Assembly (NCBI GenBank): GCA_937868725.1 | Contig: CALMMQ010000105.1 | Span: 1 to 64,000, forward strand | Reading direction: 5' to 3' | DNA length: 64,000 nucleotides | Source of the DNA: an uncultured Pleomorphomonas sp. | GTDB taxonomy: Bacteria; Pseudomonadota; Alphaproteobacteria; Rhizobiales; Pleomorphomonadaceae | Shown here: positions 16,505 through 23,949 of the stretch, in pieces | How positions within the stretch are numbered: position 1 is the first letter of the stretch | Layout: each line of letters opens with the position of its first letter | Notes under the pieces: generated by a model | Database searches by the model: none | Seen by the model: the letters and a program-made list of their open reading frames with translations, nothing else | Told to the model about the DNA's origin: nothing | Program-made: the position numbers and the translations under genes

Positions 16505-17209
16505 ATGTCGAACGCTCCTTTGATGCCCAAGGCCACGGCCGTCTGGCTCGTCGAGAACACGGCGCTGTCGTTCGATCAGATCGCCGCCTTCTGCAAGCTG
16601 CACACCCTCGAGGTCAAGGCCATTGCCGATGGCGAGGCGGCGCAGGGGATCAAGGGCCTCGACCCGATCCTCACCGGTCAGCTGACACGCGATGACATCA
16701 GCCGCGCCGAGCGCGACATCTCGATCCGCCTCAAGCTGCAGGATCCCAAGGTGCGCGTGCCGGAAGCCAAGCGCCGCGGGCCGCGCTACACGCCGGTCTC
16801 CCGCCGTCAGGACCGCCCCAACGCCATCCTCTGGCTGGTCCGCAACCATCCCGAGCTCAAGGACGCGCAGATCATGCGCCTCGTCGGTACCACCAAGACG
16901 ACGATCGCCCAGATCCGCGACCGCACCCACTGGAATTCGGCCAACCTGGCGCCGGCCGATCCGGTGACGCTCGGTCTGTGCTCGCAGATCGAACTGGACA
17001 TGGAAGTCGAGAAGGCCGGCAAGGCTTCGCCGGAAAAGGTGCTGGAGCAGACGCTGCTGCCGGTCGAGGAGACCACCTCGGCCGACGCTCTGGCCGGCTT
17101 CCACTCCGGTTCGCGCAAGGACGAGGACGACGAGCTCGATGCCGACGCGGTGTTCGCCAAGCTCAACGCCATGAACGCCCCCAAGCCGGAAGACGACGAC
17201 GACATGTGA
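16505..17209 (+). CDS. trcR: DUF1013 cell cycle transcriptional regulator TrcR
   Basis: 234 residues. N-terminal helix-turn-helix-like part (MPKATAVWLVENTALSFDQIAAFCKLHTLEVKAIADGE), then RRGPRYTPVSRRQDRPNAILWLVRNHPELKDAQIMRLVGTTKTTI, a second DNA-binding-like repeat, and an acidic tail ending EDDDDM. These are the features of alphaproteobacterial DUF1013, named TrcR for a cell-cycle transcription regulator. It has its own promoter and a strong terminator. Confidence 0.92.
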   Translation: MSNAPLMPKATAVWLVENTALSFDQIAAFCKLHTLEVKAIADGEAAQGIKGLDPILTGQLTRDDISRAERDISIRLKLQDPKVRVPEAKRRGPRYTPVSRRQDRPNAILWLVRNHPELKDAQIMRLVGTTKTTIAQIRDRTHWNSANLAPADPVTLGLCSQIELDMEVEKAGKASPEKVLEQTLLPVEETTSADALAGFHSGSRKDEDDELDADAVFAKLNAMNAPKPEDDDDM

Positions 17210-17237
17210 TCGCCGCCGACAGCCGCTGTCATCAGCG

Positions 17238-17271
17238 CCCCCGGACGAACTGTCGTCCGGGGGTTTTGTTT
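17238..17271 (+). terminator. intrinsic terminator of trcR
   Basis: Perfect 10-bp stem CCCCCGGACG/CGTCCGGGGG, 6-base loop, then TTTTGTTTT. Confidence 0.95.
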
Positions 17272-17545
17272 TGCGGGCCGGCCGGCAACGGTAACCGTGG
17301 CGGCGCGCGCCGGATACTTGCAAACGCCTCGCATTTACATGGAGAACACACCGCCTCTACCCCATAATGCTTTTGAGGAGCGGTGTTATCCGGATTCTCG
17401 ACAAGGCTCGGCGCTCCTATGTTCATCGCCATCGGGACGGATTGTCCGTCCGGAACAGGCGGTCCCCCCTCAGCGCCCGCGGCGGTTCCCGTGCCACCGA
17501 TGAACGCGTTTTGCCTGACCGCGCATAGACAAAGGAACTTGGGTC
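17272..17545. other. rubrerythrin upstream region
   Basis: The remainder of the 336-base trcR-rbr gap after the terminator. No clear promoter box or operator was recognised; an AAAGGAAC ribosome site precedes the rbr start. Confidence 0.4.
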
Positions 17546-18046
17546 ATGAGCACTCTCGACAACCTCAAGGAAGCCTTCGCGGGCGAAAGCCAGGCCAACC
17601 GCAAGTATCTCGCCTTCGGCGAACGTGCCGAGAATGACGGCTTCCCCGGCATTGCCAAGCTGTTCCGCGCCGTAGCCGCGGCCGAGACGATTCATGCCCA
17701 CGCCCACCTGCGCGCCATGGGCGGCATCAAGGACACGGTCGAGAACCTCAAGGCGGCCATGGCCGGCGAGAAGGAAGAGTTCACCGACATGTACCCGCCG
17801 ATGGTCGCCCAGGCCAAGGCGGAAGGCCACAAGAAGGCCGAGCGCTCGATGCACGACGCCCTTGAAGTCGAGAAGGTACACTTCGAGCTGTTCACCAAGG
17901 CGCTGGCGGCCATCGAAGGCGGTGCCGATCTCGGCGAGATCGTCGTGCGCATCTGCCCGAACTGCGGCCACACGGTGATCGGCGAGGCGCCGGACAAGTG
18001 CCCGGTCTGCGCCCTCAAGGGTGAAAACTACGAGATCATCAGCTGA
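17546..18046 (+). CDS. rbr: rubrerythrin
   Basis: 166 residues. N-terminal four-helix ferritin-like domain with the diiron ligands in EAFAGESQANRKYLAF, AAAETIHAHAHL and EVEKVHFELF. The C-terminal rubredoxin-like domain (about 134-166) has two CxxC knuckles, CPNCG and CPVC. It reduces hydrogen peroxide using electrons from rubredoxin or similar donors, protecting against oxidative stress, and is typical of microaerobic or facultatively anaerobic bacteria. Single-gene unit with a strong terminator. Confidence 0.95.
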   Translation: MSTLDNLKEAFAGESQANRKYLAFGERAENDGFPGIAKLFRAVAAAETIHAHAHLRAMGGIKDTVENLKAAMAGEKEEFTDMYPPMVAQAKAEGHKKAERSMHDALEVEKVHFELFTKALAAIEGGADLGEIVVRICPNCGHTVIGEAPDKCPVCALKGENYEIIS

Positions 18047-18070
18047 TCGCCGGCAGAACCTCACCAGCAG

Positions 18071-18104
18071 AACGCCCCGCCGAAGGCTCGACGGGGCGTT
18101 TTTT
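18071..18104 (+). terminator. intrinsic terminator of rubrerythrin gene
   Basis: 9-bp stem AACGCCCCG/CGGGGCGTT followed by TTTTTT. Confidence 0.92.
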
Positions 18105-18129
18105 CATGGGACAACGACGGGTGCGATGA

Positions 18130-19038
18130 TCAGAGCCTGGCGAGCGCCGCCGCCACATCCGCTTCGAGCGGAATGGCCGGCTGGGCACCGGCCTTGAGGC
18201 AGGCGAGCGCACCGGCCACGGCAGCGCGGGTCAGCGAGGCGCTGAAGTCAAGGCCGGCGTCGAGGCCGGCGGCGAAGTAGCCGCAGAACGTGTCGCCCGC
18301 CCCCACCGTGTCGACCGGCGTGATCCTGAGGCTCTTGGCGCGATGAACGACGCCGCCGGCGATGGCGATGACGCCGTCGCCGCCGAGCGTCACCACGATC
18401 GACTGGCCGGTCTCGCCGTGCAGCTTGACCATCGCCGCCTCGCGCTCGGCCAGACTGTCGAGCTTGCGCCCGGCCAAGAGTTCGAATTCGGTTTCGTTGG
18501 CGACAACGATGTCGGCCAGCCGGCCCAGCCGGGCAGCGTCCTTGACAAGCGGCGCCAGGTTGAGCACCGAGCGCACGCCGCGCGCCCGCGCCAGCTCCAG
18601 CGCCCGCTCGACGCTCTCGGCCGGAACCTCGAACTGCAGCATCAGGATATCGCCGGCCGACAGCTGCGACACCGCCGCCTCGGCGTCGGCTGGACTGACG
18701 GAGCCGTTGGCGCCGGGCACCACGGTGATCATGTTCTCGCCGTCACCGCCGACGACGATCAGCGCCGTGCCGGTCGGCCCGTCGACGGTCTTCACTTGGC
18801 TGAGATCGGTACCGGCCTGCCTGAGCAACTCGACCGCCGGCGCGGCGAACGTGTCATTGCCGACGGCGCCGGCCATGCGCACCGGTCGGCCGGCCCGCGT
18901 TGCCGCCAGAGCCTGGTTGGCGCCCTTGCCGCCAGCGGCGGTGGCAAAACCGGTGCCGGGCACCGTCTCCCCCGGCCGCGGCAGACGCTGAGCGGTGGCG
19001 ACGAGATCCATGTTGATTGAGCCGAATACGGTGATCAT
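18130..19038 (-). CDS. rbsK: ribokinase
   Basis: 302 residues, PfkB fold. N-terminal signature GSINMDLVATAQRLPRPGET and GGKGANQALAATRAG (about residues 36-50); C-terminal PfkB motif DTVGAGDTFCGYF with catalytic Asp near 247; NxxE (VVANETEFELL) in the Mg site. It phosphorylates D-ribose to ribose-5-phosphate, feeding the pathway of tkt at the left of the window. There is no ribose transporter beside it, so it appears as a single gene. Confidence 0.93.
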   Translation of the reverse strand: MITVFGSINMDLVATAQRLPRPGETVPGTGFATAAGGKGANQALAATRAGRPVRMAGAVGNDTFAAPAVELLRQAGTDLSQVKTVDGPTGTALIVVGGDGENMITVVPGANGSVSPADAEAAVSQLSAGDILMLQFEVPAESVERALELARARGVRSVLNLAPLVKDAARLGRLADIVVANETEFELLAGRKLDSLAEREAAMVKLHGETGQSIVVTLGGDGVIAIAGGVVHRAKSLRITPVDTVGAGDTFCGYFAAGLDAGLDFSASLTRAAVAGALACLKAGAQPAIPLEADVAAALARL

Positions 19039-19220
19039 GGGCGAGTCCTGCGTTTCCTCGGGTTTGTTTTGCCGCGACTATAGCATTGGATCAGGCACTT
19101 GCGGACCACTCCGATCAGAGAAAGCGTCGTCTCTCCACCGGCGGACGCCGCTGCCGCCGGCCAACCGGACAGCCACATCCGACCGCGTCAGAAGCTTTCT
19201 GCAAATCGCTCGCATGTGCA

Positions 19221-19248
19221 TTGACAAAAGTGTAGCCTAGGCTATATT
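19221..19248 (+). promoter_or_regulatory. mntH promoter
   Basis: Perfect TTGACA (19221-19226), 16-base spacer, TATATT (19243-19248). Transcription would start near 19255, about 20 bases before the start codon. Confidence 0.8.
19229..19248. promoter_or_regulatory. predicted MntR operator between -35 and -10 of mntH
   Basis: AGTGTAGCCTAGGCTATATT, containing the perfect 12-bp palindrome TAGCCTAGGCTA. It follows the layout of the E. coli MntR box (xxxxTAGCxxAGGCTATxTT). Overlap with the -10 fits Mn-dependent repression by the MntR encoded at 29084. Confidence 0.7.
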
Positions 19249-19275
19249 TCGCAGCAGAGGACACGGAGCCCCGCC

Positions 19276-20586
19276 ATGACATCGATCGCCCAGTCCAACG
19301 CTACCCTCACCCTCCGCACCACGTCGGCCATGGCCGCCGTGCTCGAAGGCCGGCGTCGCGGTCCGGCGGCGGCGCTGCTGTTCGCGGGCCCGGCGATCAT
19401 CGCCTCGATCGCCTACATGGACCCCGGCAACTACGCCACCAACATCGCCGCCGGCGCCGGCTACGGCTACACGCTGATCTGGGTGGTGGTGTTCGCCAAC
19501 CTGGTGGCCATGCTGTTCCAGGCCCTGTCGGCCAAGCTCGGCATCGTCACCGGTCGCAACCTCGCCGAACTCAGCCGCGACCACCTGCCGCTGCCGCTGG
19601 TCATCGCCATGTGGATCGTCAGCGAACTCGCCGCCATGGCCACCGACCTTGCCGAGTTCCTCGGCGGCGCCATCGGCCTGTCGCTGCTGTTCGGCACTTC
19701 GCTGATGACCGGCATGGTCATCACCGCCATCGTCACCTACGCCCTGCTGGCCCTCGATCGCGGCGGCTTCCGGCCGATGGAGCTGTTCATCGGCGGCCTC
19801 GTCGCCGTCATCGGTCTGTGCTACCTCGCCGAACTGCTGATCGCCCCCGTCGACTGGGGCCTTGCCCTCACCCACGCCGTCACGCCGTCGCTGCCCGACA
19901 GCGGCGCCCTGACCATCGCCGTCGGCATCGTCGGCGCCACCGTCATGCCGCACGCCCTCTACCTGCACTCCGGCCTGACCAAGAACCGGGCGCCGGTACG
20001 CAACGAGGCCGAACGCCGCCGCGTGTTGAGTTTCTCCAACCGGGAAGTGGTGATCGCCCTTGCCGTCGCCGGTCTCGTCAACATCGCCATGGTGATCATG
20101 GCCGCCTCGGCTTTTCACGTCGGTCATTCCGACGTCGCCGAGATCGCCACCGCCTACCACACCCTGACCCCGCTCCTGGGCGGTGCCGCTGCCGCCGTCT
20201 TCCTGGTGTCGCTGATCGCCTCCGGCGTTTCGAGCTCGGTGGTCGGCACCATGGCCGGCCAGATGATCATGCAGGGCTTCGTCCGCTTCGAGATGCCGGT
20301 TTGGCTGCGCCGCCTGATCACGATGGCGCCCGCCTTCGTCGTCGTCGCCATCGGCACCGACCCCACCCACGCCCTGATCATGAGCCAGGTGGTGCTGTCG
20401 ATCGCCCTGCCGGTGCCGATGCTGGCGCTGGTCCACTTCACCAGCCGTCGCGACATCATGGGCGATTACGCCTCGACCCGCCTGGTCGGCAGCCTGGCCA
20501 AGGCCGGCGTCGCCGTGGTGCTGGTGCTCAACGTCATCCTGCTGGCCGAAGCCGCCGGCATCAGCCTGACCTCGTTCCTCGGCTGA
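19276..20586 (+). CDS. mntH: Nramp family Mn2+/H+ symporter
   Basis: 436 residues with about 11 transmembrane helices. The TM1 metal-binding motif DPGNYATN (about residues 39-46) and the TM6 motif ATVMPHALYLHS are both intact, as in manganese-importing Nramp proteins. It takes up Mn2+ (also Fe2+) using the proton gradient at the inner membrane. It is preceded by a strong promoter with an MntR-like palindrome, so probably shut down at high manganese. Confidence 0.95.
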   Translation: MTSIAQSNATLTLRTTSAMAAVLEGRRRGPAAALLFAGPAIIASIAYMDPGNYATNIAAGAGYGYTLIWVVVFANLVAMLFQALSAKLGIVTGRNLAELSRDHLPLPLVIAMWIVSELAAMATDLAEFLGGAIGLSLLFGTSLMTGMVITAIVTYALLALDRGGFRPMELFIGGLVAVIGLCYLAELLIAPVDWGLALTHAVTPSLPDSGALTIAVGIVGATVMPHALYLHSGLTKNRAPVRNEAERRRVLSFSNREVVIALAVAGLVNIAMVIMAASAFHVGHSDVAEIATAYHTLTPLLGGAAAAVFLVSLIASGVSSSVVGTMAGQMIMQGFVRFEMPVWLRRLITMAPAFVVVAIGTDPTHALIMSQVVLSIALPVPMLALVHFTSRRDIMGDYASTRLVGSLAKAGVAVVLVLNVILLAEAAGISLTSFLG

Positions 20587-20600
20587 TCCGGCCGCCGGCC

Positions 20601-20634
20601 GATACAATTTGCGACAGATTCGATACAGCGCGAC
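20601..20634. repeat. short direct repeat upstream of thioredoxin-fold gene
   Basis: GATACAATTTGCGAC (20601-20615) recurs as GATACAGCGCGAC (20622-20634), phased two helix turns apart (21 bases). It may be a tandem operator for the gene at 20773. No regulator identified. Confidence 0.3.
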
Positions 20635-20772
20635 TCATTCCCGACCCGTTTCAGCAAATCGTGATGCCGATCCTTCTTATCCTGTGAACCGTTCTGCGCC
20701 AGATTAGTGACACGAGGAGCACTTGCTGCTCCAATCCCGTCGGTATCAAAGTGTCACGGTCAGTCGGTCACA

Positions 20773-21360
20773 ATGTCTGAATTCGCCCGTCTCCAACCCA
20801 CCAAGCTGGTACCGCCGCTGAAGGTGAAGACCGTCGGCGGCCCCTGCTGGCGTCTGTGCGATCAGAAGCCCAAGCACTTCACGCTGGTGCTGTTCTATCG
20901 TGGCCTGCATTGCCGCTTCTGCGAGGCGCAGCTGCGCGAGTTCGAGGCGCGCTACGACGACTTCCACAAGCTCGGCGTCCGGGTGCTGGCCGTATCCACC
21001 GACACGCAGGCGCGCGCCGAACAGGCGGTGGAGGAATGGGGCCTCGACCAGCTCACCGTCTGCTGGGGCCTGTCGCTCGATCAGGCCCGCGCCTGGGGCC
21101 TCTACATTTCCGACGGTCGCGGCCTCAGCAACCGCGGCCTTCCCGAACCGCGCCACTTCGTCGAGCCGGCGTTGTTCCTCGTTCGGCCCGACGGCACGCT
21201 GTTCGGCGGCATCATTCAGACCATGCCCATGGCCAGACCGTCCATCGAGGACCTGCTGGCCGGCATCCGCTACATCATCAATGAAGGCGCGGAGCCGCGC
21301 GGCACCTCGAGCGGCACCTGCGCGGCTCCCACCTGCGATCACTTGATCTCGACGGCGTAA
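20773..21360 (+). CDS. peroxiredoxin-like (AhpC/TSA superfamily) protein
   Basis: 195 residues with a thioredoxin fold. FYRGLHCRFCEAQLREFEARY carries a CxxC pair (Cys47, Cys50) in place of the usual PxxxTxxC, followed by RVLAVSTDTQARAEQAVEEW and EPALFLVRPDGTLF. It resembles the AhpC/TSA-family redoxins with two active-site cysteines; the substrate is unknown. The C-terminus adds two more cysteines (GTCAAPTC). The ATG at 20773 was chosen; upstream residues look non-coding. Its last 22 bases overlap the convergent end of thiY. Confidence 0.82.
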   Translation: MSEFARLQPTKLVPPLKVKTVGGPCWRLCDQKPKHFTLVLFYRGLHCRFCEAQLREFEARYDDFHKLGVRVLAVSTDTQARAEQAVEEWGLDQLTVCWGLSLDQARAWGLYISDGRGLSNRGLPEPRHFVEPALFLVRPDGTLFGGIIQTMPMARPSIEDLLAGIRYIINEGAEPRGTSSGTCAAPTCDHLISTA

Positions 21361-22280
21361 CTGTCGACGGCCGGCACGGTCTTGATCAGGCCGGCGGCAT
21401 GCATGAACTCGGCAAAGCGCTGGTAGCGGCCGGCGTCGAGCGCTGCCGGACGCTTGGCGAAGCGCGGCAGCGTGTCGGCCCAGGCGCGGCGGTTGAGCTC
21501 GTCGTTGAGGTCGGGATAGGCTTTGACGAACTCGGCCCAGGCTTCGTCCGGGTGATTGGTCAGGAACAGCGTCGCCTCTTCGACGGCGGCCAGGAACGGC
21601 TTCAGCCGGGCATCATCGATCAGCTTCTTGTTGGTGACGTACACCAGTTCGTCATAGGCCGGCACGCCGTTCTCCTCGGGGAAGAACGCCCGCCCCTCGT
21701 GGCCTTCGATGCGCATCTGATTGAGCTCGAAGTTGCGGTAGCCGCCGATCACCGCGTCGACCTGGCCGGCCAGGATCGACGACGACAGGGCGAAGTTGAC
21801 GTTGACGAGTTCGACGTCGGCCAGCGTCAGGCCACCGGTCTTGAGGATCTGGCCGAGCATGGCATCCTCGAAACCCGACACCGAATAGCCGATCTTCTTG
21901 CCCTTGAGGTCGGCAAGCGTCTTGATCGGCCCGTCCTTCATGACGATCACCGTGTTGAGCGGCGTTTCGATCAGCGTGCCGAAGCGGACAAGCGGCAGAC
22001 CGGCGTCGACGTCGAGGTCGAGGCTGGGCTGGTAATGCAGGGCAATCTCGGCCTGGCCGGCGGCGACGAGACGCGGCGGCAGCGACGGATCGGCCGGGGC
22101 CACCAGCTCGACATCGAGACCATGGCGGGCGAAGGCGCCGCTCTCCTTGGCCACCACCAGCGGCGCGTGGTCGGGGTTGACGAACCAGTCGAGCAGCACG
22201 GTCAGCTTGTCGGCGGCGTTGGCCGGGCTCGCCAGGGCGAGAAGGGCGGCGGCGAGGAACGGTTTCACGAGAGCTTTCAT
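21339..22280 (-). CDS. thiY: ABC transporter substrate-binding protein for thiamine pyrimidine precursor (ThiY)
   Basis: 313 residues. Signal peptide MKALVKPFLAAALLALASPANA with cleavage near residue 22. NMT1/THI5-like fold: LDWFVNPDHAPLVVAKESG is the ThiY hallmark, and the EIALHYQPSL and GYSVSGFEDAMLG segments line the ligand site. It binds N-formyl-4-amino-5-aminomethyl-2-methylpyrimidine or a similar HMP precursor in the periplasm. It is second in a TPP-riboswitch operon after the permease gene, 22 bases apart, and overlaps the convergent redoxin gene by 22 bases. Confidence 0.92.
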   Translation of the reverse strand: MKALVKPFLAAALLALASPANAADKLTVLLDWFVNPDHAPLVVAKESGAFARHGLDVELVAPADPSLPPRLVAAGQAEIALHYQPSLDLDVDAGLPLVRFGTLIETPLNTVIVMKDGPIKTLADLKGKKIGYSVSGFEDAMLGQILKTGGLTLADVELVNVNFALSSSILAGQVDAVIGGYRNFELNQMRIEGHEGRAFFPEENGVPAYDELVYVTNKKLIDDARLKPFLAAVEEATLFLTNHPDEAWAEFVKAYPDLNDELNRRAWADTLPRFAKRPAALDAGRYQRFAEFMHAAGLIKTVPAVDSYAVEIK

Positions 22281-22302
22281 GACAGGCCTTTCGAGCGGGA
22301 GG

Positions 22303-23085
22303 TCAGGGCGCTTCGACCCAGGGGATGAGACGGGCGGTCAGCCGGTCGACGACGATCTTGAGGGCGAGTGTGGCGAGCGCCAGCACCATCAGCGCCGCGA
22401 ACAGCAGCGCCGACTGCATGCGGGCGTTGGCCTGCACCATCAGCAGGCCGAGGCCGTGCGAGGCGCCGACCCATTCGCCGATGATGGCACCGATCGGCGC
22501 GTAGACGGCGGCGACGCGGATGCCGGTGACCAGCGACGGCAGCGCCGCGGGAATGCGGATGAGGCGCAGCGTCGCCAGCGGCCCGGCCTTGGCGAGGCGG
22601 GCGAGATCGATCAGTCCCGGTTCGGTGCGGGCGAGGCCGTCGGCGAAGGCCGAGGCGACGGGGAAATAGATGACCAGCGTCGTCATCGCCACCTTGGAGG
22701 CGAGGCCGAAGCCGAACCACAGCACCAGGAGCGGCGCCAGCGCGAACACCGGCAGCGACTGCGAGGCGACGAGCAGCGGCGAGATCACCCGGCCGGCCAG
22801 CGGCGACACCGATACGGCCAGACCGGTGGCGAGGCCGAAGCCGACACCGGCGAGGAGGCCGAGTGCCGTCTCGACGAGCGTCACGCCGGTTTCGGCCAGG
22901 ATGCGACCGCCGTAGGTGACGAAGGCGCTGGCGACGTCGACCGGCGCCGGCAGCATGAAGGCCGGCGGCGCCAGCAGCACCACGCCCGCCTGCCAGCACA
23001 GGCCGAGCACGGCGATGGACAGGACGAGCTGGGCCAGCATGGCGCCTGCCGCCGGTCGAGGTGCTGTGAGGCCGAGCGAACTCAT
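22303..23085 (-). CDS. thiX: ABC transporter permease for thiamine precursor (ThiX)
   Basis: 260 residues, about six transmembrane helices. The BPD-type permease EAA loop appears as LARLAKAGPLATLRLIRIPAALPSLVTGIRVA, the contact site for an ATPase. It is first gene after the TPP riboswitch and is followed by thiY. No ATP-binding subunit (thiZ) gene is next to it, so the ATPase must be encoded elsewhere. An alternative start 11 codons upstream (23118) is less likely. Confidence 0.9.
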   Translation of the reverse strand: MSSLGLTAPRPAAGAMLAQLVLSIAVLGLCWQAGVVLLAPPAFMLPAPVDVASAFVTYGGRILAETGVTLVETALGLLAGVGFGLATGLAVSVSPLAGRVISPLLVASQSLPVFALAPLLVLWFGFGLASKVAMTTLVIYFPVASAFADGLARTEPGLIDLARLAKAGPLATLRLIRIPAALPSLVTGIRVAAVYAPIGAIIGEWVGASHGLGLLMVQANARMQSALLFAALMVLALATLALKIVVDRLTARLIPWVEAP

Positions 23086-23164
23086 GGACCATCCCTTGCC
23101 TGCGGCCGTGGCCGCCAAAGGGGCGATGACAGGTTCGGGAGGAAGGGCGGCGCGCCGGCAGCCC

Positions 23165-23262
23165 TTGGGTTCCGTCCCTTCGCCGGCATCACCCGGATCA
23201 GGTTCGAAGGGTTCGGCCCAGATCGGCGGACCATCTCAGTCTTGCTTGCAAGACACCCCTCG
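23165..23262 (-). promoter_or_regulatory. TPP riboswitch (THI element)
   Basis: On the minus strand the order GGGGTG (23254-23259), CTGAGAT (23233-23239), ACCCTTCGAACCTGATC and GGGTGATGCCGGCGAAGGGA (to 23175) reproduces the conserved thiamine pyrophosphate aptamer. It lies 80 bases before thiX, so thiXY is switched off when TPP is plentiful, most likely by hiding the ribosome site or by early termination. Confidence 0.95.
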
Positions 23263-23395
23263 GAACGGCGAAAGTTATGCGCTGAACGGCGGCGCGACGC
23301 AAGACGGGAAAAGCAAAGCTGGTTTTGCGAAAAGCCCCTTGCGCTTCCGGATGGGGTTCGCTATATCCCGCCCACGCCACGGCGCTAAGCCGCGT

Positions 23396-23471
23396 GCTCC
23401 CATCGTCTAGCGGTCTAGGACGTCGCCCTCTCACGGCGAAAACACCGGTTCGAGTCCGGTTGGGAGTGCCA
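23396..23471 (+). tRNA. tRNA-Glu (anticodon CTC)
   Basis: 76 bases. Acceptor GCTCCCA pairs with TGGGAGT, anticodon loop CTCTCAC gives CTC, T-arm ACCGG TTCGAGT CCGGT, discriminator G and an encoded CCA at 23469-23471. An A/T-richer segment with an integrase remnant starts directly after it, consistent with use as an integration site. Confidence 0.96.
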
Positions 23472-23949
23472 AACTTTCCAAATAACATTGAAATCATTGA
23501 GATTTACTCGATTTTCCCCGCACCGGGGAAAAGGTGCGGGGCTAATTGGCTTTTGGTTGTGGACGGTTCTTGTACAACTAAATGCTAGAGGTTGCTCTCG
23601 ACTTGACGAAGGTCATGTCGTCCGAGCCGGCTTTGGTCTGCTTTGTCGAGTTAGGCCCCCGACCGAGTATCAAACGGAGCGACGGGCTCGGATCAAAACG
23701 GACATAACTCAGTTGAGTTGTAGCCTATTGCATAGCGTGCTCTTTTTGGTCGCTAGCGTTCGACGTCAGGTCTCCCAAAGCAGCCATCCACCTTGGCTCG
23801 CAGCATTGTCCCTCGCTACCCGTTTTACGGATTTGCGTTTCTCCCCAAAACGGTCTTAGTTGTAGGGCCGGTTCCAGTGTGGGTTGTAACCCCAGGCGTA
23901 ATCGGACAGATTAATTTGCAGTGTTCTGCAATCTTGGAAACCAGAGATA
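23472..23949. other. 478-base A/T-rich leader of the island
   Basis: No credible gene; the longest frame (23488-23859) lacks a ribosome site and sensible composition. It holds two overlapping, mutually exclusive hairpins at 23512-23541. Confidence 0.5.
23512..23541. repeat. two mutually exclusive hairpins just after tRNA-Glu
   Basis: TTTTCCCC/GGGGAAAA (23512-23519 with 23525-23532, perfect 8 bp) shares bases with CCCCGCACC/GGTGCGGGG (23516-23524 with 23533-23541, perfect 9 bp). Only one can form at a time. There is no T-run after either. It could be a recombination-site structure or a processing/attenuation element of the tRNA transcript. Confidence 0.6.

Noticed and set aside
23488-23859. 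123-codon frame at the start of the island
   Set aside because: Overlaps the two competing hairpins, lacks a ribosome site and resembles no protein.
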